DNA from: Bufo bufo
Lineage: Eukaryota; Chordata; Amphibia; Anura; Bufonidae
Assembly: GCF_905171765.1 (NCBI RefSeq)
Contig: NC_053392.1
Span: 342,519,010-342,583,009 of the forward strand
Reading direction: 5' to 3'
Length of the DNA stretch: 64,000 nucleotides
Of the stretch, positions 11,007 through 22,159 are shown one piece after another (positions within the stretch are counted from its first letter, which is position 1; the number at the start of each line of letters is the position of its first letter). A model generated the notes under the pieces. That model saw only the letters and a list, made by a program, of their open reading frames with translations, did no database searches and had not been told where the DNA came from. The translations under genes were made by a program, and so were the position numbers.

Positions 11007-12834
11007 TTGGGATTTAAGTTTCCTATACTTCTTGAGGTCCCTCATACCACCAGGCGTACCCGGCCCCGTGTTGCTACACCACAGGTTGCGCAGGATCCGC
11101 TTCAAGGGCAGCAGAGTGGGGCTGGCGCTGTCGGATTACGTGGTGAGGCATACACCAGCAGCGCAGCCCATCCTGGACCTAGTACCAGCACTGCCGTACA
11201 ACATGGTGAAGTGGCGAGCACCAGAAGGGCAGTTGAAGCTGGGACGGTGGCACGTGCATTAGTTCCCCCGTTGCAGCCACCGCACAGACAGGCCCGTAGA
11301 GCCCCTAGAGTCCCTGAGGTGCTGGCAAACCCTGATTGGCAGCCCCCAACTTCAGCCGCACCTGTAGTTCCCCCTTTCACCGCCCAGTCTGGAGTTCGGG
11401 TTGAGACAGCTCAGATCGGTTCGGCACTGGGGGTTTTTGAGCTGTTCTTGACTGCGGAGCTCTTGGACTTAGTTGTGGCAGAAACAAACCGATATGCCAC
11501 TCAATTTATAGCGCCAACCCGGGAAGCTATTATGCCCAGTCTTTCCGGTGGAAACCCGTCCAAGTTTCCGAATTTTAAAATTTTCTGGGCCTTCTCCTCA
11601 ACATGGGCTTAACCAAAAAGCATGAATTGCGGTCATATTGGTCCACAAACCCAATTCATCACATGCCTATATGTTCTCTGCTGCCATGTCCAGGACACGA
11701 TTTGAGGCCATCCTGCGTTTCCTGCACTTTAGCGACAACAGCACCTCTCGTCCAAGAGGCCACCCAGCTTTTGACCGGCTCCACAAAATTCGGCCCCTCA
11801 TAGACCACTTCAACACCAAATTTGCAGATTTGTATACCCCTGAGCAAAACATCTGCGTAGACGAGTCCCTTATACATTTTACCGGGCGCCTTGGCTTCAA
11901 ACAATACATCCCAAGCAAGCGCGCCCGGTATGGGGTCAAATTGCATAAGCTCTGTGAAAGGGCCACAGGCTATCCCCACAAATTTCGGATTTATGAGGGT
12001 AAAGATCAGACCCTGGAGCCAGTCGGTTGCTCTGACTACCTGTGGAGCAGTGGGAAGACAGTCTGAGACTTGGTGTCACCCTTATTTGGCAAGGGGTACC
12101 ATCTTTATGTGGACAATTTCTACACAAGTGTGCCCCTCTTCAGGCATTTGTTCCTAGAACAGATTGGCTGCTGTGGCACCGCGCGACCTAGTCACCGGGG
12201 CTTCCCCCAACGGCTCGTTACCACCCATCTTGCAAGGGGGGAGAGGGCTGCCTTGTGTAACCAAGAACTGCTCGCGGTGAAATAGAGAGACAAGTGTGAC
12301 ATTTACATGCTCTCCTCCATTCACGCAGACACGACAATCCAAATTGAACGAGCAACCAGTGTCATTGAAAAGCCCCTCTGTGCCCACGACTATAATTCGC
12401 TCATGGGAGGGGTGGACTTCAATGACCAGATGTTGGCTTCTTATCTACTTTCCCGTAGGACCAGACGCTGGTATAAGAAGGTGTCTGTATATTTAATTCA
12501 ATTGGCTGTATATAATAGTTTTGTTCTCTACAGTAAGGCTGGGAGAACAAGATCCTTCCTCAAATTTCAGGAAGAGATCATTGAGAACCTCCTGTATCCA
12601 GGAGGTTCCGTGGCCCCATCCACCAGAGTAGTGAGCCGTCTACACGAGCGACATTTCCCCAGTGTCGTTGCTGGTACCTCAAACCGACCGCCACTCCGAA
12701 AAAAATGTTGTGTCTGTAGCAGGAGTGGAATAAGGCGTGACACCCGCTATTTCTGTCCTGACTGCCCTGACCACCCTGCCCTATGCTTAGGGGAGTGTTT
12801 CCGGAAGTACCACACACAGGTACACTTAGCATAG
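11007..12834 (+). pseudogene. piggyBac-type transposase (PGBD-like), broken
   Basis: Cut-and-paste transposase of the piggyBac superfamily (DDE_Tnp_1_7). A low-complexity N-terminus at 11035-11400 leads into the core. The three catalytic aspartates lie in ICVDESLIHFTGR (codon 11860-11862), LYVDNFYTS (12112-12114) and GGVDFNDQM (12415-12417). A C-terminal cysteine-rich domain (CCVCSRSG...CPDCPDHPALC) ends at the TAG at 12832-12834. The frame changes between about 11575 and 11603 and again near 11640-11700. In-frame stops stand at 12064-12066 and 12283-12285. No clean start is seen, because the 5' end merges into other repeat DNA. All three Asp remain, so this was once an active type of enzyme. 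Confidence 0.82.
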
Positions 12835-13881
12835 GGATTCCGTTTCACAGGACAGGCACACAGGGCTATTAGGGCCCTATCACTCACAGCTGCTGCAAAC
12901 CTCTCCTTTCACCTGGGACAAAGTGCATAATGTACTTCGCCACATCTTTGGGTGATTTGCGCTTTGCACATTGTCCCATGGGGAAGGAGAGATTTGTTCT
13001 ATAAAGGTAAAAAAAAATAAAAAAATCACCAGTAAGCAAAAAGGATAACGTTCTGTTCAAAAAGTTAAATAAAGTTTATATGTTCCGTTCAAATGTTATT
13101 ATAAAGTTAATAAATTTATTGCGTTGCGGCTAGGTTTTTTCTTTTTTGTTTTGTTTTTTTTACCTTCTAGGAGGACCAACCGATGAACTAGCCGCAGCAC
13201 TGATGTGCATTCTGACAGAAGCATTGTGCTGCTGTCAGATTACACAAAAGTCGGTGTATGTGGCGCTGCAAGAAATCGGGTTTGCCAGGGCATACGGCTA
13301 AGTGGGTTTGGATGTTGGGCGGAGCTCCTATGTCCTGGCAGATGCCTTTTCCCTCCTTTTTTTTTTTTGCCAGAGATTTTTTCATCCACATTGATCAATG
13401 CGAATGAAGAAATCTGTGCCGTTCATTTTTTCTTTCAGCCCAGAGGCTGAACGGAAAAAAATATATCATTACCCGTATGCTCAATATAAGGAGAATAGCA
13501 GAAACTCCTAATGCTGGCCATACATGTAATGATTGCGGAGACCCTCAAATGCCAGGGCAGTACAAACACCCCACAAATGACCACATTTTGGAAAGAAGAC
13601 ACCCCAAGGTATTCGCTGAGGGGCATATTGAGTCCTTGAAAAAATCAATTTCCGCTAACTTGTGCAAAAAAAAAAATATTCTATTAAATCGCCATGCCCC
13701 TCATTGAATACCTTGGGGTGTCTTCTTTCTAAAATGGGGTCACATGTGGGGTATTTATACTGTCCTGGCATTTTAGGGGCCCTAAAGCGTGAGAAGAAGT
13801 CTGGGATCCAAATGTCTAAAAATGCCCTCCTAAAAGGAATTTGGGCCCCTTTGCGCATCTAGGCTGCAAAGAAGTGTCACA

Positions 13882-14107
13882 CATGTGGTATCGCCGTACT
13901 CAGGAGAAGTTGGGTAATGTGTTTTGTGGTGTCATTTTACATATACCCATGCTGGGTGAGATAAATATCTCGGGCAAATGCCAACTTTGTATAAAAAAAT
14001 GGGAAAAGTTGTCTTTTGCCGAGATATTTCTCTCAGCCAGCATGGGTATATGTAAAAAGACACCCCAAAACACATTGCCAAACTTCTCCTGAGTACGGCG
14101 ATACCAC
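13882..14107. repeat. Inverted repeat in the piggyBac 3' region
   Basis: Arms at about 13882-13985 and 14010-14107 pair through TATCGCCGTACTCAGGAGAA, ACATATACCCATGCTGG and GAGATAAATATCTCGG-type blocks. Confidence 0.75.
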
Positions 14108-14129
14108 GTGTGACACTTTTTTGCAGCCT

Positions 14130-14630
14130 ATGTGGGCAAAGGGGCCCACATTCCAAAGAGCACCTTTAGGATTTAACAGGGCATTTTTTACACATTTTGA
14201 TTTCAAACTACTTCTCATGCATTAGGGCCCTAAAATGCCAGGGCAGTATAACTATCCCACAAGTGATCCCATTTTGGAAAGAAGACACCCCAAGGTATTC
14301 CGTGAGGGGCATGGCGAGTTCCTAGATTTTTTTATTTTTTGTCACAAGTTAGCGGAAAATGATTTTTTTATTTTTTAAATTTTTCTTACAAAGTCTCATA
14401 TTCCACTAACTTGTGACAAAAAATAAAAACTTCCATGAACTCACTATGCCCATCACGAAATACCTTGGGGTGTCTTCTTTCCAAAATGGGGTCACTTGTG
14501 GGGTAGTTATACTGCCCAGGCATTTTAGGGACCCTAATGCGTGAGAAGTAGTTTGAAATCAAAATGTGTAAAAAATGCCCTGTGAAATCCTAAAGGTGCT
14601 CTTTGGAATGTGGGCCCCTTTGCCCACCTA
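14130..14630. repeat. Inverted repeat in the piggyBac 3' region, larger
   Basis: Arms about 14130-14370 and 14400-14630. They share TTTGATTTCAAACTACTTCTC, AAATGCCAGGGCAGTATAAC and GAAGACACCCCAAGGTAT in opposite orientation around an AT-rich centre near 14385. Confidence 0.75.
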
Positions 14631-15601
14631 GGCTGCAAAAAAGTGTCACACATGTGGTATCGCCGTACTCAGGAGAAGTTTGGCAATGTGTTTTGGGGTG
14701 TCATTTTACATATACCCGTGCTGGGTGAGATAAATATCTCGGTCAAATGCCAACTTTGTATAAAAAAATGGGAAAAGTTGTCATTTGCCGAGATATTAAA
14801 GAGCACCTTTAGGATTTCACAGGGCATTTTTTTTTACACATTTTGATTTCAAACTACTTCTCACGCATTAGGGCCCCTAAAATGCCAGGGAAGTATAACT
14901 ACCGCACAAGTGACCCAATTTTGGAAAGAAGACACCCCCAGGTATTTCGTGATGGGCATAGTGAGTTCATGGAAGTTTTTAATTTTGTCACAAGTTAGTG
15001 GAATATGAGACTTTGTAAGGAAAAAAAAAATCATCATTTTCCGCTAACTTGTGTCAAAAAATAAAAAGTTATATGAACTCACTATGCCCATCAGCGAATA
15101 CCTTAGGGTGTCTACTTTCCGAAATGGGGTCATTTGTGGGTTTTTTCTACTGTCTGGGCATTGTAGAACGTCAGGAAACATGACAGGTGCTCAGAAAGTC
15201 AGAGCTGCTTCAAAAAGCGGAAATTCACATTTTTGTACCATAGTTTGTAAAAGCTATAACTTTTACCCAAACATTTTTTTTAATCAAAAACATGTAGAAC
15301 AATAAATTAAGAGAAAAATTTAAATAGAAATGTAGTTTTATTTGAAAAACTGAAAGTGAAAAATGTCATTTTTTGCAAAAAAATCTTTAAATTTCGATTA
15401 ATAACAAACAAAGTAAAAATGTCAGCAGCAATGAAATACCACCAAATTAAAGCTCTATTAGTGAGAAGAAAAGGAGGTAAAATTCATTTGGGTGGTAAGT
15501 TGCATGACCGAGCAATAAACCGTGAAAGTAGTGTAGTGCAGAATTGTAAAAAGTGGTCTGGTCATTAAGCGTGTTTAAGCTAGGGGAGCTGAGGTGGTTA
15601 A

Positions 15602-15716
15602 ACAAAATAAAAGGACACAGCCCTATGGGACAGGTATATTGCGGACATGCTAGCGGCGATGTAGCCATGCATGTCAGCAGCTCTATAACCGAAAACGAGG
15701 TGACAGAATCCCTTTA
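15602..15716 (-). mobile_element. Remnant of a TTAA MITE
   Basis: Ends GACAGAATCCCTTTAA at 15716. The reverse complement starts TTAAAGGGATTCTGTCACC, a common frog MITE end. The other half is missing where the piggyBac terminus abuts at 15601, so the piggyBac element probably inserted into it. Confidence 0.45.
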
Positions 15717-16331
15717 ACTCCACATCAGAAAAATCTGTACTAGCCCAGGTTATAACTGCCACGGTTGACCTCTACTTTTTTTAAAAGTGAAAGCTTTTGG
15801 AAATCAGTTGCAAACAAGTGTTGAAGAAGCATGACATGGAGAGAACTTAATAAATAGTAACATTTTGTATTTCAGTTGCTCCTAAATGTTTACTGTCATT
15901 AATTAAGAGCATTTTAATTTACATCCATAGACTGAAAAGCTGTGCATGTTCATCCAGACTAGGCAATGCTAGTAAGCTAACTACTCAGAGCATCACCTAG
16001 ACTGGTTAGAAATTACTTTTACCTGTCAAGTAAGTTTTATTTAAAAAAATCAAGCAGATATCTAGTGTAAATTGTAGGAATTCATTATTATTTAAATATG
16101 TTTTGTGTTAATAAGGTTTCATTATTGTATAATGGAAAGTTTGGCAAGTTTTAATGTATTTTGTGTTTCAGTTCCTCGCCTCTTTTAACTATCAGTGATC
16201 GGAAACATTCTTGCTGACATTCAGGAGTGCCCCCTCCCCCGTATACAGTGGGCATTCACTGCAGTTTTCTGTAGAAGGTATACATTGGGGAATACATCTG
16301 GCAGAAGCGGAAAATGATTTGTAGACATAGC

Positions 16332-16334
<3 letters not shown>
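15717..16334. other. Non-coding AT-rich stretch
   Basis: No repeat end, promoter or coding pattern that I can support. Confidence 0.5.

Positions 16335-16363
<29 letters not shown>
16335..16363. repeat. (TA)n microsatellite
   Basis: About 14 TA units. Confidence 0.9.
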
Positions 16364-16366
<3 letters not shown>

Positions 16367-16884
16367 GGGTTTTGCTCTGGTAGACAGGCTAGCGGACGCA
16401 GTATAGAGGCAATCACAAAGTCTTTAACTTAAACAGTTTGGTGTTTATTCACACATAAGGAAAAACAAAATGACCGTTCACAGTCTTGCTGTTTGTTTAC
16501 ACCATGCAATGTCCATAGAACAAAATCTTCACCTGGTTAGCAGTTTTCCATCCGCAGTCCAGAGCAGGCTTTATGGGTCTGTTTCCCGACATGCGGCTCT
16601 CAGCCCTTTAGCAAGGCACAAATTCACAGGTCCCAAAACACAGAGACCCCCCAGCTTCTCTGTCAGATGGAGGAAAAACCACACCCAGCTGGGGCCAAAA
16701 AAGATCCGGCCTGGAGCGTGGGGAGAAGCCACCCACCCGGCACTTTGGGTACTCCCAGTAAGAGCCCGCCCGGATCGGCTTTACAGCCATACTAACAGAA
16801 AAGAGTGTCAGTCAGCACTAGCTGCTGCTGACACTTAAAACTACCGGCTCTTACCTCACCGAGGCAAGGAATCTTGGTGACACA
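16364..16884 (-). mobile_element. Candidate solo LTR, minus strand
   Basis: Read on the minus strand it begins TGTGTCACCAAGATTCC at 16884, has an AATAAA signal near 16450 (written TTTATT on the plus strand) and ends ...AAAACCCCAC at 16364 against a TA repeat. Size and order suit a gypsy LTR. No internal region and no clear target duplication, so the call is tentative. Confidence 0.33.
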
Positions 16885-16918
16885 TACCTTCCATCAATGA
16901 CGGCCCCTTGCACCTTCC

Positions 16919-17019
16919 TTATATATATATATACTAGCAGAAGGACCCGGCTTCGCACGGGTATATTTCATCTATTTCATTTTATGTTTCTGTGTGTTGT
17001 AAAAAGATATCAACAGTAT
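16919..17019 (+). mobile_element. 5' part of the repeat that hosts the minisatellite
   Basis: A TA run is followed by ACTAGCAGAAGGACCCGGCT and CGCACGGG, a start I associate with RTE-like or SINE-like repeats of vertebrates. Its probable other end is at 29839-30117. Class uncertain. Confidence 0.35.
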
Positions 17020-18269
17020 CCCCCATAACAGTGACCTCTACAGTACCCGCCCCTTTAACAATGACCTCCACGGTGCCTGCCCCTTTAACATTGACCTTCA
17101 CAGTGGCCGCCCCTTTAACATTGACCTCCACAGTGCCTGCCCCTTTAACAGTGACCTCCACAGTGCCCGCCCCTTTAACAGTGACCGCCCCTTTAGCATT
17201 GACCACCCCTTTAACAGTGACCTCCACAGTGCCCACCCCTTTGACAGTGACCACCCCTTTAGCATTGACCACCCCTTCAACAGTGACCTATTTAGTGGCT
17301 GCCCCTTTAACAGTGACCTTCACAGTGCCCGCTTCTTTAACAGTGACTTTCACAGTGCCCGCCCCTTTAACAGTGACTTTAACAGTGACCGTCCCTTTAA
17401 CAGTGACTTTCACAGTGACCACCCCTTTAACAGTGACTTTTACAGTGACCACCCCTTTAACAGTGACTTTCACTGTGACCTCCCCTTTAACAGTGGCTGC
17501 TACTTTAACAGTAACTTTCACAGTGACCGCCCCTTTAGCAGTGACTTTCACAGTAACCGCCCCTTTAACAGTGACTTTTACAGTGACCGTCCCTTTAACA
17601 GTGACTTTCACAGTGACCTCCCCTTTAACAATGACTGCTCCTTTAACAGTGACTTTCACAGTGACCGCCCCTTTAACAGTGACTTTCACAGTAACCGCCC
17701 CTTTAACAGTGACTTTTACAGTGACCGCCCCTTTAACAGTGACTTTCACAGTAACCGCCCCTTTAACAGTGACTTTTACAGTGACCGTCCCTTTAACAGT
17801 GACTTTCACAGTGACCTCCCCTTTAACAATGACTGCTCCTTTAACAGTGACTTTCACAGTAACCGCCCCTTTAACAGTGACTTTCACAGTGACCGCCACT
17901 TTAACTGTGACTTTCACTGTGACCTCCCCTTTAACAGTGACTTTCACTGTGACCGCTCCTTTAGCAGTGACTTTCACTGTGACCGCCCCTTTAACAGTGA
18001 CTTTCACTTTGACTTTCACAGTGACCGCCCCTTTAACAGTGACTTTCACAGTAACCGCCACTTTTAACAGTGACTTTCACAGTGACCGCCTCTTTAACTG
18101 TGACTTTCACTGTGACGGCTCCTTTAACTGTGACTTTCACTGTGACGGCTCCTTTAACTGACTTTCACAGTGACCGCCCCTTTAGCTGTGACTTTCACAG
18201 TGACCGCCCCTTTAACTGTGACTTTCACTGTGATTGCCCGTTTAATTGTGACTTTCACTGTGACCGCCC
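17020..18269. repeat. 30-bp minisatellite, left block (about 41 units)
   Basis: Tandem units of the type CAGTGACCGCCCCTTTAACA plus GTGACTTTCA, with single-base variants (CTCC, GCTC, AATGAC). The unit is a multiple of three without stops in several phases, which creates long meaningless frames on both strands. The array is interrupted by the Gmr1 element and resumes at 29444. Confidence 0.95.
18265..18269. repeat. Gmr1 target-site duplication, left (CGCCC)
   Basis: CGCCC, repeated exactly at 29444-29448, placed at the homologous spot of a minisatellite unit. Confidence 0.85.
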
Positions 18270-18615
18270 TGTCATGGTTTGACTCTCTCTGTGACAATGG
18301 CCACACCCATCTGCCTCCCAGCCAAGCTCTTGAACTAATCTCCTCTTACCTCATTTGCATAGCCAATCAGAGGGGGTTTTACAATTTACCAATTGAAAGA
18401 GGTGTTCCAACTGTCATTATAAATATATGTGATGCATTCAATAAAGATTTGTCAGTTTGAACTCACATACAGGCTGACTGGTGTTAGTTCTGTGAGAATT
18501 AAAACGACACGAGCGGTCGTTTGAGGCCGGATCATCAACAGCGGAGCCAGCAGATATTGTGGTCACATCAGGGAGTGCCGTGAGAGCAGAATAGAGCGAG
18601 GAGGGGCTCGTTACA
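18270..18615 (+). promoter_or_regulatory. 5' LTR of the Gmr1 element
   Basis: Contains a CCAAT box (18363-18367), a TATAAATA box (18418-18425) and AATAAA (18440-18445). It ends CTCGTTACA at 18615. The spacing of TATA and poly(A) signal is compact, giving a very short R region. The next bases, TTGGTAGCAGCGGTGGGA, occupy the primer-binding position; I did not match them to a particular tRNA. Confidence 0.85.
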
Positions 18616-18675
18616 TTGGTAGCAGCGGTGGGATTGGCTCTCCAGTTACTGGGACACTCCAAATCACAACTCGGA

Positions 18676-19831
18676 ATGACCAGCTACGCAGCCTGCAGGA
18701 GAGACACGCTGAAAGATTTACTTGAGAGCCAAGGAGGGATCGCTGGGACAAAGAACAAGGCCACCTTGATCAGTGAGTTAGCTGAGATGGATCAGAGGGA
18801 TGGTGATGCTGGACCTCAGTCCGTGGAAGCCTTGTTTCAGCAACGAGTTAGAGAACGGTTGGCATTATATGGTGCCAACCCATCCAAGACCGCCATACAG
18901 AATGCCATCAGAGACATCCAGCTGCAGGATGAGCGGCAAGAGAAAGAACTAGAGCGACAAGAGAGAGAATTGGAGCGACAACATGAGTGGAGAATGGCGG
19001 AAATACGGCGATCAGAGACAGCACCTAGAGATACAGCACCTGTCCGTAAGTTGCCCTTTCGCGCATTCAAATTATTTAAGGAAGGAGGAGGAAATAGAAG
19101 AGTTCCTCCAGGACTTTGAGAGACTGTGCCAGATACATAAAGTGCCGTCCCAAGATCGGGTCGCCTTACTGGCGAGTAACCTAACTGGCAAAGCTGCGGA
19201 TGCGTATCGGGCCATGGAGGATGAGGACGCCATGGATTATGACCGGGTAAAAGAAGCCCTGCTAGCCCGATTTGCCATTACCTCTGAAGCCAGCCGGATT
19301 AAGTTTTGAGAATCCCGGAAACAAGGCAACCTAACCTACGTGGAGTGGGCACATCGTCTGCAGCGGAACCTCAAGGGCTGGTTCCAGGGAAGCCATGCTC
19401 ATACCATAGAGGACATCACCCAGCTAGTTCTCTTAGAGCAGTTCTTTGACCACACCCCTCCGATAGTACGAGATTGGGTGCGAGATAAGCGGCCACAGAC
19501 GGTACAGCAAGCAGCTACTTTGGCCGATTAATATCTGGACTCTCTGAGATCCATTGGAGGCCAGCGCTATCCACTACCGCGGCCCAGTGTACCGACCTCG
19601 AGCCCAACTCCAGTATCTCAGTGGGCTGCCTCTAGACCCTTAGCCCAATCAAAATCTTCTACCGGGCCTAAGTGCTATACATGTAATCAAACGGGTCATC
19701 TGCAGCGTTATTGCCCTAACCGATCCCCGAGGTACAAAGAGACTGCCCAGTTATCCAGGTCGGCGAATTATTGCCTCCAGAACGAGGCCAACCTGCTAGA
19801 TGTTCAGGAAGAGTTTGGTGAGCTGTTCGAG
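18676..19831 (+). pseudogene. gag of the Gmr1 element, with SCAN-like capsid segment
   Basis: Starts at the ATG 18676 (MTSYAACRRDTLKDLLES). A charged, coiled-coil-like stretch rich in ERQ/ELERQ at about 18920-19000 precedes the capsid. The segment translated from 19310-19560 (LTYVEWAHRLQRNLKGWF...LVLLEQFFDHTP...WVRDKRPQT) has the residue pattern of the SCAN domain of vertebrate zinc-finger proteins. A CCHC knuckle (CYTCNQTGHLQRYCP) follows at about 19674-19718. One frameshift near 19080-19095 and stops at 19307-19309 and 19529-19531 disable it. Gag would package element RNA in the cytoplasm. Confidence 0.82.
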
Positions 19832-21157
19832 GTGGATCCCGTCCAGGCCGCAGCTGAAGATAATCGGCAGCACCATCGTCAGGCGGTATGGGTTAATGGG
19901 CAGCCGGCCCAGGGACTTCGTGATTCCGGGGCTACGATTACCCTTATTCAGCCTCACATGGTTCCTCAGTTGGCCCGAACTGGCCAAACTGTGGCAGTCA
20001 GGGTAGCAGGGGGCAAGGTGCTGCGTTTATCCACCGCCAGAGTTCACCTGGATTGGGGCTCAGGGAAGCGACAAGTGAGAGTAGGGATGCTCCGTGAGTT
20101 ACCCGCAGAAGTACTTTTGGGGAACGACTTGGGGCATTTGACTTCTTCATTTGCACCAGAGACCGCCATGGCCGTGACCACCCGACAACAAAGCCACCTA
20201 CAAGGCAACTCCACTCCTATGGGGACCCAGGTAAGACCAAATCCTCCCACGTTACCCCGACTTGACAACCCCATGTCCTGGGATTCTCTTTCCGACGTTA
20301 GGCAAGAAACCCGGAAAGACCCTACTTTAGCGTGCTATCGGGACAGGGCGGGCAAGGATCCAGGGGGGTTAGGGGAAGACAGAATAGAGTGGGAGGGATG
20401 GCTTCTTTATCGTTACACTGAAGGGGTGGGCAACGGGAAACGCGAGGGCCCCCACAAACAGCTAGTCGTACCCCAGAAGTACAGACAGGAGCTATTGAGG
20501 CTGGCTCATGACATCCCCTTGGCCGGACATTTAGGGATAGCTAAGACCCGGAGTCGGTTGTCTCGTGCTTTCTTCTGGCCTAGGTTACATGCAGAGGTAC
20601 GAGAATACTGCCGGACCTGTGAGACTTGCCAGAGAGTAGGAAAGGCGGGGGATCATCCAAAAGCCTCTCTGCACCCCATGCCGATAATTAGGGAACCCTT
20701 TAGCCTGATAGCAGTAGACATTATTGGCCCACTGGCCTGCCCCAGTGCTACTGGGAAGAAGTATATTCTTACAGTGGTGGATTACGCCACCCGCTACCCG
20801 GAAGCTATTCCCCTATCCAATATCCAGGCTGACACGGTAGTTGATGCCTTACTGCGGGTGTTTACTAGGGTAGGATTTCCCCAGGAGATATTGTCTGATC
20901 AAGGAAATCAGTTCACCACTGAGCTGACCCAGCAGCTCTGGCGCCTCTGTGGTATTAAAACCCTCCAGAGTGCACCCTACCACCCCCAAACGAACGGGCT
21001 GTGCGAGAGATTTAACGGGACCCTAAAACAGCTACTTCGGGCCTTCGTGGAGAGTAGGAAGGATTGGGAAAAATATCTTCCCCACCTACTGTTCGCATAC
21101 AGGGAGGTACCTCAAGAGTCCACAGGGTGTTCACCATTTGAGCTGTTGTATGGGTGA
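19532..21157 (+). CDS. Protease and integrase of the Gmr1 element
   Basis: Frame open from 19532; the first ATG used for numbering is at 19832. The aspartic protease motif LRDSGATITLI has DSG at residues 31-33. An integrase follows: HHCC zinc finger with H226, H233, C260, C263; then the DDE core D296 (AVDIIG), D356 (LSDQGNQF) and E392 (NGLCERFNG), with 35 residues between the last two. It ends at TGA 21155-21157. The same frame continues beyond with integrase C-terminal sequence, so the stop is a mutation. Integrase inserts the cDNA into chromosomes; protease cuts the polyprotein. Confidence 0.88.
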   Translation, partial: YLDSLRSIGGQRYPLPRPSVPTSSPTPVSQWAASRPLAQSKSSTGPKCYTCNQTGHLQRYCPNRSPRYKETAQLSRSANYCLQNEANLLDVQEEFGELFEVDPVQAAAEDNRQHHRQAVWVNGQPAQGLRDSGATITLIQPHMVPQLARTGQTVAVRVAGGKVLRLSTARVHLDWGSGKRQVRVGMLRELPAEVLLGNDLGHLTSSFAPETAMAVTTRQQSHLQGNSTPMGTQVRPNPPTLPRLDNPMSWDSLSDVRQETRKDPTLACYRDRAGKDPGGLGEDRIEWEGWLLYRYTEGVGNGKREGPHKQLVVPQKYRQELLRLAHDIPLAGHLGIAKTRSRLSRAFFWPRLHAEVREYCRTCETCQRVGKAGDHPKASLHPMPIIREPFSLIAVDIIGPLACPSATGKKYILTVVDYATRYPEAIPLSNIQADTVVDALLRVFTRVGFPQEILSDQGNQFTTELTQQLWRLCGIKTLQSAPYHPQTNGLCERFNGTLKQLLRAFVESRKDWEKYLPHLLFAYREVPQESTGCSPFELLYG

Positions 21158-21627
21158 AGGGTTAGAGGACCCTTAGACTTAGTGAGGGCCCAGTGGGAAG
21201 GGGGAGAGGATCCTGAAGGCCTCCCCATCCTTAGGTACGTCTTGGAACTCAGGGATCGACTGCGGGTACTTACCGAGCTAGTCCATGAGAATATGCAATC
21301 AGCCCAGAGTCAGCAGAAGGTTTGGTATGATCGATCTGCTCGCACTTTTTGTGTCGGACAGAAGGTCCTAGTACTAAAACCCTTGAAGCAAAATAAATTA
21401 CAGGCCTCCTGGCAGGGCCCCTATCAGGTGGTAAAACAGCTGTGCGACACCACTTACGTGGTCGCCAGCTGTGCAGTCACAAGAATTAAGAGGACATTCC
21501 ACATCAATATGATGAAGGCCTATCACGAGAGGGCTGAGGCAGTAGCCGCCATATGCGCTCCTGCTACCGGGGACTCTGAATACCTGCCGATGTTGGAGCT
21601 TCCTGCAATCAGTAATCATTCTGGGGG
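21158..21627 (+). pseudogene. Integrase C-terminal domain and linker, after a premature stop
   Basis: Same frame as the integrase. It contains QKVLVLKP and LQASWQGPYQVV, the conserved GPY-type integrase C-terminal module, then a linker up to the insertion of the minus-strand element at 21628. Frame arithmetic shows that the linker would read directly into the RT region from 27597 if the inserted element and one GGGGG copy were absent. Confidence 0.75.
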
Positions 21628-22159
21628 TGTCACGGATGGTGTACAGGAAACAAGACAATACCATATAAACAATGTCTCTCTGGATCCACAACCAAGGAAC
21701 AAAGGGAGACCCCTGCAATAGACCTGCTGCTCTCCCTCACTGCTCAGCCTATGCGAACACCCCAAAGGTGGATGGCCGCATATCCACGTTCCTCAGCTAT
21801 CTATTACCTGAAGACCATACAATAGTGAAGGGACACGACCACCGGCTCCCTACACTGACACGGAGGGAGTCAGGGTCACCTGGATCCAGAAAAGACAAAA
21901 TCATAAATACATAAACAGCACTTATCTTGCAGACGACTGACGACTGAGGACTGGGAACTGGGAACTGGGAACTGGAAACAGCATGCACACACACTCCAGG
22001 AAGTTGTATCAGCCGCACACTACTGCATTATGGGGAGGAACTTAAAGGGTAGCAATCAGTCCAACTGCATGACAGCTGAGATAGACTAACGAGATGAGAA
22101 ACTAAACCAAAACAAAGAAATTCAAGGAGGAGGATCTTCTCAACTGTCTGGCTGTGACG
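21628..22159 (-). promoter_or_regulatory. 3' LTR of the chromodomain gypsy element
   Basis: 532 bp. On the minus strand it starts CGTCACAGCC (canonical TG changed to CG) after a purine tract AGAGGGAGGGG. It has three copies of GGGAACT where the 5' LTR has two. The end of pol overlaps it by about 58 bp. Confidence 0.85.

Larger units (their letters stand above)
12835..15601 (+). mobile_element. 3' side of the piggyBac element: chain of palindromes to the TTAA end
   Basis: Non-coding. Blocks such as ACCTTGGGGTGTCTTCTTTC, TGTGGTATCGCCGTACTCAG and CTTCTCACGCATTAGGGCCC recur in alternating orientation. They form palindromes centred near 13650, 13997, 14385 and 15035. The element ends GGGGAGCTGAGGTGG followed by TTAA at 15598-15601, a piggyBac-style terminus. 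The matching left end was not found, so the element is 5'-truncated or interrupted. Short frames within it are artefacts. Confidence 0.6.

Noticed and set aside
11007..12834. piggyBac transposase considered as a host PGBD gene
   Set aside because: Two stops and two frame changes, plus a piggyBac-type TTAA terminus downstream.
16992..18161. Long frames (389 codons plus strand, 257 codons minus strand) of Thr/Val-rich repeats
   Set aside because: Produced by the 30-bp minisatellite, whose unit is a multiple of three; they overlap on both strands and show no protein-like start or domain.
18616..18675. Earlier start for the Gmr1 gag frame at 18616
   Set aside because: That stretch holds the presumed primer-binding site just after the LTR; the ATG at 18676 is the first plausible start.
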